DNA from: Robiginitomaculum sp.
Lineage (GTDB): Bacteria; Pseudomonadota; Alphaproteobacteria; Caulobacterales; Maricaulaceae
Assembly (NCBI GenBank): GCA_021776635.1
Contig: JAJFFN010000032.1
Coordinates: forward strand, 27,069 to 91,068
Length of the DNA: 64,000 nt
Reading direction: 5' to 3'
Shown here: positions 1-10,700 of the stretch, piece by piece
Layout: the number at the start of each line of letters is the position of its first letter
Position numbering within the stretch: position 1 is the stretch's first letter
Notes under the pieces: model-generated
Database searches by the model: none
What the model was told of the DNA's origin: nothing
The model's input: the letters and a program-made list of their open reading frames with translations, nothing else
Made by a program: the position numbers and the translations under genes

Positions 1-994
1 CATGGTCATATATTCTATTTGCATTTTTAGGGTACTTTGTTAGCAACTTTTTTGTTTCGAAATAAGCTTGGTCAAAATAATGTCTAGATTTTTCATTGTC
101 GCCAAGATTAGAATGCAACTCCCCTAAAAAATGATATACACGCGCTCTGCGTCCACGGGCTTCAATTTCCTTTTCTTTTATTTGAATGTTGTCGTAATAG
201 CCTTCTGCTCGCTCACCAACTATATTTAAAGCGTCAAGCCTACCGACCGATTTCAAATTATCCTTTAAATCCGTTAGCATAAATTCGATCAACCCTTCCG
301 CGTCGTTTCGTCTTAGCTCTGCATCTTTGCGGGCGGATAGAGCGAAACCTGTTAATGTACTCATTGCTAACACAAGGCCTAGTGCGCTGGCTGTGATAGC
401 CATCACACGTTTACGACCCCTGTGCATATCGCGCTGTATAACTTCATCAAGGCCAACTCCGATTATACCTGACACAAGTTTGAGCACACCTAAGCGCTTG
501 CCGTCGCCATGCGTGCGAATATCGGCGGCGAGGGGCTCTGCCTGTTCTTTGGTGAGCACCCCATCAGAACCAATATTATACCTAAGCGCCTTCGGGAAAC
601 ATTCTGTTGTTTCTTGTCCAACAATATCTGAAGCAAAGGGCACACCATCTACAATGAGTGAGAAAATTTTTGCGTCGCGGTTATTGCGCTTGAACGTCAA
701 TACTTCTTGATTAACCCACTGAGACCCCGCAGCATTCGGGGAGCAAATAATAATCAGGTTTTCAGAATCTGCGAGGGCGTTTTCTATTTTTTCCCCAAGA
801 CTATTTGCCGCTGCCAACTCTTCCTTATCTCTGAAAATTGGTTTAAGGCGTTTTGGAATGATGCCTGCCTTTGTGGAGACCCCAACAAGGTTTGAAGGAA
901 TTGGATAGGCTTCCAAGCGTCTATGTAGCCAACGTCCCCAGCGTTCATCCTTGTGGCTATAGCTAATAAAAGCCTTGTATTTATATTCCTTCAA
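1..994 (-). CDS. TIR-domain / TPR membrane protein (3' part outside window)
   Basis: Reading the reverse strand gives an open frame that runs off the left edge. It begins with a TIR domain (residues ~6-130): FISYSHKDERW as box 1, and SPNAAGSQWVNQE, whose S-x-W-x-x-x-E pattern places E97 where TIR NADases carry their catalytic Glu. A single membrane span follows at ~196-218, then a segment resembling the linker of kinase/TPR proteins (FMLTDLKDNLKSVGRLDAL), then the first TPR helices. An in-frame TGA lies eight codons before the chosen TTG start at 992-994, which is preceded by GGGGATGG; I see no better start. Signalling or defence role is inference. It lies 121 nt downstream of a TolB/TPR gene on the same strand. 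Confidence 0.75.
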   Translation of the reverse strand, partial: MKEYKYKAFISYSHKDERWGRWLHRRLEAYPIPSNLVGVSTKAGIIPKRLKPIFRDKEELAAANSLGEKIENALADSENLIIICSPNAAGSQWVNQEVLTFKRNNRDAKIFSLIVDGVPFASDIVGQETTECFPKALRYNIGSDGVLTKEQAEPLAADIRTHGDGKRLGVLKLVSGIIGVGLDEVIQRDMHRGRKRVMAITASALGLVLAMSTLTGFALSARKDAELRRNDAEGLIEFMLTDLKDNLKSVGRLDALNIVGERAEGYYDNIQIKEKEIEARGRRARVYHFLGELHSNLGDNEKSRHYFDQAYFETKKLLTKYPKNANRIYDH

Positions 995-1115
995 CCACCA
1001 TCCCCGTGCATTTCATGCTTATTGTTGAGATTGTGGCACATAAAACCTATACGCGCAAATCATGGATTATAAGTTTTACGACTGGGTTTACTCGTCTTAC
1101 GATTTATTCCTATCT

Positions 1116-2957
1116 CTATTCGCACTCAAAATCATCATCGCCAATAGGGCGACATTGGGCAGGGAAGCCATTTTCACGCCAAAACTCGGGCAAACCGGCC
1201 TCGATTATCCAACGCTTTTGATGCATAGATTTTTTGAGGGTCTCTGGATATGGCTCCCAATAGAACGGTTGATAAGAATTTGTTTCTTTTATGGCTTCAT
1301 AATTTCGGTATTGAAAGGCAGTAAATTGACTATTTCTGCTTGTCCAATCCAGTGTATCAACACCTAGACGCGCATAGGCCGCCTCTATATTTGTGCGTTC
1401 CTTTTCAAAATCAAAGTCCGGCTCCATAAAGGAACGATAATCAAGCTCAATGAGATGGGCAGCATTGGCAGAAGAATTGCTCCGATAGACATAAGCCAAC
1501 ACCGCAGACGCATTGCCTGTTGCTGCATAGGCCGGCATGAAGACTGCGTCCTGGGCACGATTGCCTTTTAAACGACCTTGTTCAAACAGTTCCAATGCAC
1601 GTTTGGTATCACCGCTATATAAATTAGTAACAGCCATATGGCGGCGGCACATTTCATAAGCAGGATCAATATCAAGACAGCGCAAAAAATCTTGCTCGGC
1701 CTTACCAAAATACCCCACTGAATTATATGCAATGCCGCGCCACAAATATGCAGTGGTTTCCTTTGGATCGAGTTTTATTGCCTCATCTAAATGGGCAAAC
1801 ATTGTTATAAAATCATTAGGGATTTTATTTGATTCCACATTCCCAAGTACCGCATGGGGCATGGATAGTGTGGGATTTAAGGTTATGGCTTTTTGCGAGG
1901 ATTTTACTGCAAGGTCAAAATAATCTTTATCATCTATGCTCCAAGAAGGGGCCACCGAATAAACGGCAGCAAGCCCAGCCCAAGCACGGGCAAATTCGGG
2001 GTCTGCTTCTACGGCTTGCTCAAACAATGCCATTGTACCTTTTAGATCATTTCGCGTCAGAAATTTACTGTGCGCCTGTAGGAATAATTCATAAGCGTTC
2101 AGGTTTTGCGTGTCGGCTTTCACGGAGACAATCGGCGTACCAGCTTCGCCGTCCTCACCGCCGTCCATAACAATGCCCAATTGACGGACAATTTCGTTGG
2201 CAATTTCGTCTTGTATGGCAAAAATGTTTTCTGCGCTTAATGTGCGGTCATAAGTCTGCGACCATAAATGTTTATCATTGCTAGCATCAATCAGTTGCGC
2301 CGTAATCCGCAAGGTTTTTCCGGATTTACGGACGGAACCTTCTAGCACATGACGCACTTTCAACCTTTCGGCAATAGTAGGAATACCCAACGCTTCTTGC
2401 CCCTTAAATCCGAACGCAGACGTGCGCGACGCCACTTTCATACCGTCCACGCGTACCAATACGTTCAAGATTTCCTCTGCTATTCCGTCCGAGAAATATT
2501 CTTGATCTCCTGCGGGTGATAAATCTGCAAACGGTAATACAGCAATAGAGGCATCTTCAACGCCCTCATCCACTGTCTCCTCAACCGTCACATCAGGCGC
2601 AACCGTTTTCTGCGGCATAAACCGATTGCCAATCACGAGTGCGGCTACAAGCACAAGCCCAAACAAAATAGCAAAATCCAATTTCCGCCCGGTCTGCCCT
2701 GCTATGCTATCTCCGTCCGCCACAGCCTCCGTCCGCATAACCCCTTCGGGTGTCATTTCAAACGCCCACGCAATCAATACGGCGATAGGGAAACCAATAA
2801 TGAGCGCAACAGCAAAAAAACTATCGACCCAATCAGGCAGGTTCAGTGCAGGTGTCATGACGCTAACCACCTGCATTATTATCCATCCCACAACAGCGTA
2901 CACCCCGGCTACCCGAAAGATATTACGCCGCTTTAACTCAACAAATAGAGTATTCAA
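1116..2957 (-). CDS. TolB/FlgO-like domain TPR membrane protein
   Basis: 613 residues. The N-terminus (VELKRRNIFRVAGVYAVVGW) is the conserved first membrane span of a family that couples a short membrane anchor to a TolB-N/FlgO-like domain and TPRs. Spans are predicted at ~13-35, 44-66 and 93-110. The TolB-like part starts near residue 137 (SIAVLPFADLSPAGDQEYFSDGIAEE, shown here as two pieces: SIAVLPFADLSP and YFSDGIAEEI). TPR-type helices fill ~285-500. These proteins are often annotated as adenylate-cyclase- or CadC-related, but no cyclase or DNA-binding domain is visible here. Probably cotranscribed with the TIR gene downstream. The biological role is unknown. Confidence 0.8.
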   Translation of the reverse strand: MNTLFVELKRRNIFRVAGVYAVVGWIIMQVVSVMTPALNLPDWVDSFFAVALIIGFPIAVLIAWAFEMTPEGVMRTEAVADGDSIAGQTGRKLDFAILFGLVLVAALVIGNRFMPQKTVAPDVTVEETVDEGVEDASIAVLPFADLSPAGDQEYFSDGIAEEILNVLVRVDGMKVASRTSAFGFKGQEALGIPTIAERLKVRHVLEGSVRKSGKTLRITAQLIDASNDKHLWSQTYDRTLSAENIFAIQDEIANEIVRQLGIVMDGGEDGEAGTPIVSVKADTQNLNAYELFLQAHSKFLTRNDLKGTMALFEQAVEADPEFARAWAGLAAVYSVAPSWSIDDKDYFDLAVKSSQKAITLNPTLSMPHAVLGNVESNKIPNDFITMFAHLDEAIKLDPKETTAYLWRGIAYNSVGYFGKAEQDFLRCLDIDPAYEMCRRHMAVTNLYSGDTKRALELFEQGRLKGNRAQDAVFMPAYAATGNASAVLAYVYRSNSSANAAHLIELDYRSFMEPDFDFEKERTNIEAAYARLGVDTLDWTSRNSQFTAFQYRNYEAIKETNSYQPFYWEPYPETLKKSMHQKRWIIEAGLPEFWRENGFPAQCRPIGDDDFECE

Positions 2958-3124
2958 AGCGCGTCCCCTTTTTATTTTGTGTGCCCTAATAACATGAAGC
3001 CAAAATAATGTCTCTAACTAAAACCTATTCAAAACTATGCCCTGCAACATATGTTGGCACATGTTGTCTTTTTACGTCACTTGTGATAGTCACGGCTTAC
3101 CGTCAATTATTTGGGAGGATTATG

Positions 3125-5083
3125 ATGAAACAGGTATTTGCAGCAATTATTCTATTAGTAGGGCTAAACGGATGTAATTCGCAAACAAGCCCTAGTGACA
3201 GTATAGTGCAAAAGGCGCAAGATACGAAATCCGTATCAAATATAGCCTTTGAAACCTATCCAGCTGCGCTCTTTCACGAGACCACGAGTTACCAGTTATC
3301 CAACAACGCAGGCTATGGCTTTTCTCAAGATGGCTCAAAAATATTGATGAGCTCTGACCAGACCGGAATTTTCAATGCTTACACAATGTCATTATCTGGC
3401 ACCGCAACGCCCTTAACGGACTCAGATGATTTTCCTTATTATGCTCAATCGTTTTTTCCCAAAGATGATCGGGTTATTATTCAAGGCGACCAAGGCGGAA
3501 ATGAATTAGACCATGTTTTTGTACGCAAATTAGATGGTGAACTCTATGACTTAACGCCCGGAAACGCGTTAAAAGCTGATTTTCTTGGATGGCATGAAGA
3601 CGGAAATATTTTTTATATTACTACGAATGAACGCGAAGCAACGTCTATGGACGTTTATGCCTATCAAGCGGATGATTATTCTCGCGACCTTATCTTTGAA
3701 AATGATAAACTTAACATTGGCTCTATCAGTCCGAATGGTGAATACTTGGCATTGGTAAAAACGCAAACTTTTGCAAATTCTAATATCTACATTGCCAATT
3801 TAAAAACCAAAAACACTACGCCTGAACTGGTAACACAACATGAGGGTAATATTAGTTATGGTTCATATGGTTTCACCCCAGACAGTAAGCGCTTATTATT
3901 TGCAACAGACGAATTTGGAGAATTTAATCAAGGCTGGACCTATGAGCTTGCAACCAAAGAAAGCAAGGCATTGATAGAAGCGGACTGGGATGTTTCTTAC
4001 ATTTTCTATAGCCCAAGTGGCCGTTACCGGGTCAGTGCGGTAAATGCTGATGGGGTAACAGAGTTGGAATTATTTGATACCCAGAACAATAAGCCAATGG
4101 CACTTGAAGGTATTCCAAGCGGAGAATTATCACAAATTCGGTTTACTGCTGATGAAAAACGGATTGCATTTGCCCTCAACACAGACACGTCACCACGGAA
4201 CATATATACTACAGATTTGCAGACAGGTAATTCTGTGAAACTGACGACGGCTTTGCCAGCAGGCGTAAATGAGGAAAATTTGGTTACTGCCAGTATTGTT
4301 CGCTACCCAAGCTTTGACGGGCTAGACATTCCAGGTATTTTATACATGCCAAAACAAGCCAGCAAAGCCACACCCGCACCAGCACTCGTTTGGATACACG
4401 GCGGCCCTGGTGGCCAAAGCACTAAGGGCTATTCAGCTACGATCCAGCATTTGGTTAATCATGGCTACACCGTTTTAGCGGCCAACAATCGAGGTTCATC
4501 CGGGTACGGCAAAACCTTCTTCCACCTAGATGACCGCAATCACGGCGAAAAAGATCTTATGGATATTGTATATGCACGCCGCTATTTAGAGAGTTTAGAC
4601 GGTATTGATAAAGACAATATTGGCGTTATCGGTGGCTCTTACGGCGGCTATTTGACCGTCGCAGCCATGACTTACCATCCAGATGTGTTTGACGTTGGTG
4701 TAGATGTTTTTGGTGTCACGAATTGGGAGAGAACTTTAAAAAGTATACCGGCTTATTGGGGGCCAATACGTGATGCTCTCTACGATGAAATGGGTGATCC
4801 AGCAACTGATCAGGAGCGGCACAGGGCTATATCCCCTCTATTTCACGCAGGAAAAATCACAAAACCGCTTTATGTGGTGCAAGGCGCAAATGATCCGCGC
4901 GTTTTACAAGTTGAAAGTGATGAGCTTGTGAAAGCCGTCCGCGCCAATGGCGTAGCAGTAGATTATGTTTTGTTCCCAGATGAGGGTCATGGTTTCCAGA
5001 AACGCAAAAACCGCATAACCAACTCAGACCGCATCGTGCAGTTTTTGGATCAACATCTTAAAGTGCCGGAAGCACCAGAATAA
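3125..5083 (+). CDS. S9 family serine peptidase, predicted lipoprotein
   Basis: Prolyl-oligopeptidase-family peptidase of 652 residues. An N-terminal beta-propeller region of WD40-like TolB repeats is followed by an alpha/beta-hydrolase domain. The nucleophile is in GGSYGGY (S505), with the acid in GANDPRV and the His in DEGHGF. I place the start at the ATG at 3125, preceded by GGAGG at 3114-3118. This gives a lipoprotein signal MKQVFAAIILLVGLNGC with lipobox LNGC; an upstream ATG at 3008 would bury that signal. Likely cleaves short peptides in the periplasm. It stands 178 nt upstream of the halogenase gene on the same strand, and the interval shows only a weak TTGGGC/GCCCAA hairpin near 5152-5174. 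Confidence 0.9.
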   Translation: MKQVFAAIILLVGLNGCNSQTSPSDSIVQKAQDTKSVSNIAFETYPAALFHETTSYQLSNNAGYGFSQDGSKILMSSDQTGIFNAYTMSLSGTATPLTDSDDFPYYAQSFFPKDDRVIIQGDQGGNELDHVFVRKLDGELYDLTPGNALKADFLGWHEDGNIFYITTNEREATSMDVYAYQADDYSRDLIFENDKLNIGSISPNGEYLALVKTQTFANSNIYIANLKTKNTTPELVTQHEGNISYGSYGFTPDSKRLLFATDEFGEFNQGWTYELATKESKALIEADWDVSYIFYSPSGRYRVSAVNADGVTELELFDTQNNKPMALEGIPSGELSQIRFTADEKRIAFALNTDTSPRNIYTTDLQTGNSVKLTTALPAGVNEENLVTASIVRYPSFDGLDIPGILYMPKQASKATPAPALVWIHGGPGGQSTKGYSATIQHLVNHGYTVLAANNRGSSGYGKTFFHLDDRNHGEKDLMDIVYARRYLESLDGIDKDNIGVIGGSYGGYLTVAAMTYHPDVFDVGVDVFGVTNWERTLKSIPAYWGPIRDALYDEMGDPATDQERHRAISPLFHAGKITKPLYVVQGANDPRVLQVESDELVKAVRANGVAVDYVLFPDEGHGFQKRKNRITNSDRIVQFLDQHLKVPEAPE

Positions 5084-5261
5084 CGTTTTTGGCCCAGTGT
5101 CTATACGCAAAACCTATAGAATTTAGCCTTCGTCAATTGCATTATAATTATTGGGCGTGGCATAACAGCCCAATATCAATTAAATGCAAAATTTTCTCTT
5201 TCAAAAATAGTCTTTACCTCTACATTTAGATAGTGAAATTATGATGTGACTGGGTGAATTT

Positions 5262-6890
5262 ATGAGAAAAGTGGTAATAGTTGGTGGCGGTTCGGCTGGA
5301 TGGGTGGCAGCGTCATACCTTAATGGTGCGCTTAATGACCGCGGCAAAAAGAAAACCGTCGATATAACCCTCATAGAATCTCCTGACATACCGCGCATCT
5401 CTGTCGGTGAAGCGACCGTACCATCTATCCATCATGTATTGGAAGTCATCGGAATAAATGAAAACGATTTTATGAAGGCAACGGACGCTACCTTTAAGCA
5501 ATCAATAAAGTATGTAAACTGGCTTGAAAACAATGGCTCTGGCTATCACCATCCTTTTACAAGAGCAACGCCTGGCCCAATTGACCGCACAGGGCGAACA
5601 TGGATGGAGAGCATGCGGGATATTCCCTTCATGGAAACTGTCGCGGCCCAAACGATAATTTCCGAAATTAATAGAGGCCCTAAACCTCTGGGAGAACAAT
5701 CTTTTTCAGCGCCTTTAAAATACGCTTATCATTTTGATGCACAAGATTTTGCTGATTATTTGACAACCTTTTCTACAAAGCGCGGCGTAAAGCACATTTT
5801 GGCAAATATGCTAGATGTCAATGTTGCAAAAAATGGGTACATAAAAAGTGTTGAACTCGACAATGAACAAACAATTGAAGGTGATATATTTATTGATTGC
5901 ACTGGATTTAGTGCCTTACTTATAGAAAAAGCATTGGGGGTTCCATTTGAGGACTTCTCTCAATGGCTCATGTGCGACCAGGCAGTTGTCGCGCAGTTTT
6001 CATACGAACAATTTTTCCCAGGCGTTATCAGGCCCTATACGACCGCTACAGCACAATCGGCTGGGTGGATATGGGATACACCAACGCAAAGCCGTAGAGC
6101 TATTGGCTATGTACATTCCTCTAAATTTATTGACGCAGATAAAGCCAGAGAAGAACTGCTTGCCTACCAAGGCGGCATTCCCGATGATTATGAGACGAGA
6201 GTTGTAAAGTTTAAAGTCGGTAAGCGACAGCAAGCCTGGGCGGGTAATTGCATTGCCATTGGTCTTTCGGGTGGGTTTATTGAGCCACTCGAATCTACTG
6301 GTATCTATCTGGCAGAATTGGCGGCAGTAACATTGGCTGAGTTTTTCCCACATAAAGACGAAGATATGGCCGCAATGGCCTTTAGATATAACCGGATATT
6401 ATCCAACCGCTATTACGAGATTTTAGACTTTATCAATATGCATTATTGCTTAACCCGACGTACCGATAGCGAGTTTTGGAGAGCGGTTCAAAAACCAGAA
6501 CATATAACGGACCGTCTGCAAGCCAAATTGGATTTATGGCGAAGAAAAGCGCCAACACTTGCTGATTTTGATGACCAAGCATTTTACGGTTACACCTATG
6601 GTGTAGACAATTTAGATAACCCGTTGATAGATAGCCGGCCTCCTGTTGATACTGGCGGCCTTTGGAATTATGCAAGCTATGAAGCCATTTTGTTTGGCAT
6701 GGATTTTAGGGGCGAAGAATTCAAAGAAAAACTTGGTGATGCAAGGCTAAAATCCCGCCCACTTCAAAATGTCATAAACACTATTCAACAGGCGGCGAAA
6801 ACACTACCCCCCCAGCATGTATGGCTACATCAAACTTTAGATATGCCAGCTTGGGACGTTAATGAAATACCGACGGGTTGGGTTATATAG
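5262..6890 (+). CDS. Tryptophan-halogenase-like flavoprotein
   Basis: 542 residues. FAD-binding GGGSAGW is at 8-14. The catalytic Lys of flavin-dependent Trp halogenases is conserved as K79 in FKQSIKYVNW, the same number as in PrnA, and the partner Glu as E344 in EPLESTG. The WxWxIP signature, which separates halogenases from monooxygenases, reads W269-I-W-D-T-P, with Ile replaced by Thr. The family halogenates tryptophan or other indoles using FADH2 from a separate reductase; no reductase gene is nearby. Such genes in Caulobacterales and Xanthomonadales commonly sit beside TonB-dependent receptors, as here. The substrate is unknown and free Trp should not be assumed. Convergent with the sulfotransferase gene, 14 nt between stops. 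Confidence 0.88.
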   Translation: MRKVVIVGGGSAGWVAASYLNGALNDRGKKKTVDITLIESPDIPRISVGEATVPSIHHVLEVIGINENDFMKATDATFKQSIKYVNWLENNGSGYHHPFTRATPGPIDRTGRTWMESMRDIPFMETVAAQTIISEINRGPKPLGEQSFSAPLKYAYHFDAQDFADYLTTFSTKRGVKHILANMLDVNVAKNGYIKSVELDNEQTIEGDIFIDCTGFSALLIEKALGVPFEDFSQWLMCDQAVVAQFSYEQFFPGVIRPYTTATAQSAGWIWDTPTQSRRAIGYVHSSKFIDADKAREELLAYQGGIPDDYETRVVKFKVGKRQQAWAGNCIAIGLSGGFIEPLESTGIYLAELAAVTLAEFFPHKDEDMAAMAFRYNRILSNRYYEILDFINMHYCLTRRTDSEFWRAVQKPEHITDRLQAKLDLWRRKAPTLADFDDQAFYGYTYGVDNLDNPLIDSRPPVDTGGLWNYASYEAILFGMDFRGEEFKEKLGDARLKSRPLQNVINTIQQAAKTLPPQHVWLHQTLDMPAWDVNEIPTGWVI

Positions 6891-6904
6891 CTTTACTCGC
6901 GCTG

Positions 6905-7690
6905 TTATTTATAGCCGAGCAAATCACGCAGACCAGGGCAGGCATAGTCTACTAACTTCTTTTGCATTTCTGGCAATGTTTTGGGGACTTCCTGGCCTTG
7001 CATGTTAAGGTTTTCACGTGCCGTACCACTTTGCTCACGGTCAGAACCGATTTTTATTCTTAGTTTCCAATCATCCGGTAATGCAAGTCCACTATAACCC
7101 AATAATTTGGTGAAATACGTCTTTGCTTCTACTGTATCCAATTGTCCAAGTTGCTTTATCAATTCTTCATACCTAACAACTTTGGCGCTGGTGCCGAGCC
7201 AAGCAGCAGCATTATTTAAGAAAATTTCGTTCATATTCGGGAACCGATTATGCACACCAAAAATCATCATATTCATAAAATCATCTATGTTTGTATTGCC
7301 GTGTTTTAAGTAATCTAAATTTCCCTGAAAATTATCCGACAGAAAAAACCGTGTGCGCGCCAGAACCCAATCATAGGGGTCACGGATCAGTAAAACATGG
7401 TTTAAATCTTTTAAGGCCATTGCTGAACTGTCCGCAAATAACAAATGTCCCCAAGACAATTGAGGTGTCCCTGGTGCAAATGCAGTATAGTGCTGTTTAA
7501 GAGTTGGGTATTGTATAAAATCTACACCGTATTGTTGCTCAGTAGATATAAACATCCGGAAAATATTTTTTAATAGATGACTGCCACTTTTGGGCACGCT
7601 GTTTAAAAACACATGCGTTTTAAGTTTTTCATGATCAAACTCTGTATTTCGATCATCCAAATTATCTGGCTTAGCTATAACAACCGGCAA
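6905..7690 (-). CDS. Sulfotransferase-family protein
   Basis: About 261 residues. The 5'-phosphosulfate loop is visible as NSVPKSGSHLL and the 3'-phosphate-binding segment as LLIRDPYDWVLA, so this is a PAPS-dependent sulfotransferase-fold protein. No signal peptide is seen, so it should be cytoplasmic. The start is uncertain. A TTG at 7690 has AGGAGG five bases upstream and is preferred; a TTG at 7705 would add five residues and overlap that Shine-Dalgarno. No ATG is available near the N-terminus. It follows the large TonB-dependent receptor on the same strand but is separated from it by a strong intrinsic terminator, so expression may need readthrough or its own promoter. Confidence 0.82.
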   Translation of the reverse strand: MPVVIAKPDNLDDRNTEFDHEKLKTHVFLNSVPKSGSHLLKNIFRMFISTEQQYGVDFIQYPTLKQHYTAFAPGTPQLSWGHLLFADSSAMALKDLNHVLLIRDPYDWVLARTRFFLSDNFQGNLDYLKHGNTNIDDFMNMMIFGVHNRFPNMNEIFLNNAAAWLGTSAKVVRYEELIKQLGQLDTVEAKTYFTKLLGYSGLALPDDWKLRIKIGSDREQSGTARENLNMQGQEVPKTLPEMQKKLVDYACPGLRDLLGYK

Positions 7691-7711
7691 AACATCCTCC
7701 TGCAAGAACGC

Positions 7712-7738
7712 AAAAAAATAGCGGGCCGAAGCCCGCTA
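7712..7738 (-). terminator. Intrinsic terminator after the TonB-dependent receptor
   Basis: On the minus strand, TAGCGGGC-TTCG-GCCCGCTA (8-bp GC-rich stem, TTCG tetraloop) runs straight into seven T residues. It lies between the receptor stop (7760) and the sulfotransferase start. The other strand has CTTTTTC after the stem and could also terminate weakly. Confidence 0.9.
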
Positions 7739-7759
7739 CTTTTTCAACTGTATTGATTC

Positions 7760-10700
7760 TTAATTGAATTTTTTCGAAATATTCAAGAAGAACCTACGAC
7801 CCAATAGCTCAAATTGTGAAACAATTGGTGTGTTACCCAAATCAGCATCAGAAGATGAGGCTGGTGGATGTTCATCAAATAAATTATTGACACCACCACG
7901 GATCGTCCAACCTGAATCTAAATTATACTGGGCAGAAAGATTGTGATAAATCGTCGCTTCCAAATCTGTCTTCCAAAATACGGTTTGACCATCTTGAAGA
8001 ACGGTAAATTCACCGCCGCCCGTTGGCAATAGGTCTTCAGGGGTTTGCGAGAACCGGTTTCGCAGACCATTTTGCTTGCCAATATAATCAATACCGTAAC
8101 GAACCGTCCAATTTTTACCTGGATCAAAATTCAGATTAGCAAAACCAGTCCATTTAGGCTCACCTACACCACCATTTCTAAACTGAACAGCGGATTCACC
8201 AAGCAATTGGACTTCATCTTTAATTTGACGCGTAAACTGTGAACTCAAATCAAAACGACCGTATTTGGTGTCTTTTCCGTAACGAAGCGTGAAATCAAGG
8301 CCAGTATTCTTTTGGCTGTTCACATTGATAAATGTCGCAGTAACATCATGTATACGCTCAATAACAGTAATACTTGGATCGCCTGGCGGGAGGTCAAATC
8401 CACGAGTTATCAAGTCACACAATGGCTCTGTTGCAAAGTTTTGAGAACCATAACAACCAGCAATGATGTTCGCCGCACTTAATGTACTGATTTCGTCATC
8501 AATTGTAATGTCAAAGTAATCAACGGCAAAGCTTAAATCAGCGAAATCAGGCGTGAACACAAAACCAACAGTGTAGTTTGTAGAAGTTTCAGGTTCTAGC
8601 AAACCAAAGCCCCCGCCCTGTAACACACTTATTGAAATCGGCGCACCTATATAATCATCAGCAATACCCGCGGCTGCGCAATTGGTAGCCGTTTGTTGTG
8701 TAATATCGCCTTGGATTAACGCCGTGCCCCAACCAATACATGGATCGATATTCTGTCTAGCCGAACTAGACTCGTTTGCCAAGAATTGCTCAAACAAACC
8801 AGGCGCACGGAATGATGTACCGTGCGAACCACGAACACGAACCAAAGGAGAAATACGCCAATCGGCTGTTGCTCTGTAATTAAAGCCGTCGACCTTGATG
8901 GAACGTCCGTCTTCATGCTTGGAAGTTATTTCATTATAACGCCCTGAAGCCGTAATGGATAAATCTTCAAAGAAAGGTTTGTCTCTGACGAGAGGAAAAC
9001 TTATCTCACTATAGGCAGCAAGGGTTTCTTGTACACCCGTAGTAATACCGGCCTGTGAACCAAAGAACTCATTACCTGTTAAGGTCGTGTCGGACGGTCT
9101 ATCCGTAATTGAATCGCGTTGATAAAACGCACCAAAGGCTGCAGACAGTGTACCAGCCGGTACTTGCATCACGTCACCCGTTACAAAACCTTCAAAGGTA
9201 GTTTGGGTATATTTCGTTGTTCCCGTATCTTCGTCTAACAAGAAATCCCGCTCTGCCTGTGTTAGTTCGCCGGCCAAGAAATCTGGATCAAACCAACGAA
9301 GGTCTACACAAGGACGCCCCTCAACGGTAACAACTTCGCCGCTAGCAAGGGTTGTTGTTGCGCCTGGCGAAGTTTGGCCGACACATGAAGAGGTTGTGAA
9401 GTTATAGGGAAAAATCGCATCCGCACGAATGATTTGCTCGGTATATTTTGCGTCACTATTTGAGTGCTGACCATAAATATCCCATGACCAACCAGTGAAA
9501 GGCGTTCCCTCGCCAATTTCACCTTTTAGACCGCCAACGAGGCGGAAATAATCAATCTCAGTCTCCTGATCACCATGCTCAACAATCGGTGTCGGGCTAA
9601 ACCAAGACAGTGGGCCACCCCAACCAGCAGCGATTGGATTTGAGTTTATTCCTGGAATAAAGCTGTCCTCACCGTATTGATAAGTCCAGTATTGCTTATG
9701 ACCGTTCTGATAGTTTGTACGTCGGTTATAAAGAGCCTCTGTATAGGCTGTAATGCCATTACTAAATTCATAATCGCCATCAAACATCAAAGTGAAACGT
9801 TCTTGCTCTGGTGTAACAGAATCTCTGCGCTGCATTTCCGGATATAAATCCGTTACTGCATTTTGGTTGTTATTGGTTACGTCAATACCAGCCCAAGCAG
9901 GTAGATTTGGATCCGCAGGATTGGTAGAACGACCAACACGAATATCACGTGCAAAATACTCAACCTGGAACCAGCCCGGAGGTGTTACAACACCTGAACC
10001 ATCAAGAGATGTTGGTATTCCCGGAATATGGTTACCCAAAGTACCGTCGCGGTCGAATTGCAATATAATATTACGTGGGTTACGCGCCAAATTATCGGCG
10101 CCATAGTCATACACCCAAACATGGCCCCAAATTGTACCTGCACATTGCGGCTCGCCAGTACGTGGGTCAATGACATCGGCACGTGTTGAAAGAGATGAGT
10201 CTGTAAATGAATAGTTTTGGTTACAATCAAGATAGGAGCGGTCTTCGCGGGCAAGTTCTTCCTCTTTGATATAATCGCCCGTTATACGGAAACGACCATT
10301 TTCAAAGGTTTTACCGTATGTGGCACTACCGCGATAAACTTCACCGCCACCTTCTTCTGCAATCGATGTGAAAAGGTCAATTTCCCCGCCGTCTGATTTA
10401 TCTGTGACATAATTGATAACCCCAGCAATCGCGTCAGAACCATATACAGATGACGCACCATCTTTAAGAATATCAACGCGTTCAACACCTACAAGCGGAA
10501 TGGAATTCAAGTCAAATGAACCAACAGAACCCCTAACACCCGATGGACCCGCACGGCGTCCGTTAATCAAATCCAATGTACGTCTTGCATCAAGACCGCG
10601 CAAACCAACGTTTTCAGCACCAAGACCCCCATTTGCAACAAATGCAGTCGACACAGCAGATGTTACCTGATTGGAACCTGATGCAGCCGTCGCAGTTTGT

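Noticed and set aside
327..895. Rightward open frames at the left end
   Set aside because: They are antisense to the TIR-domain protein, whose reading frame is clearly recognisable.
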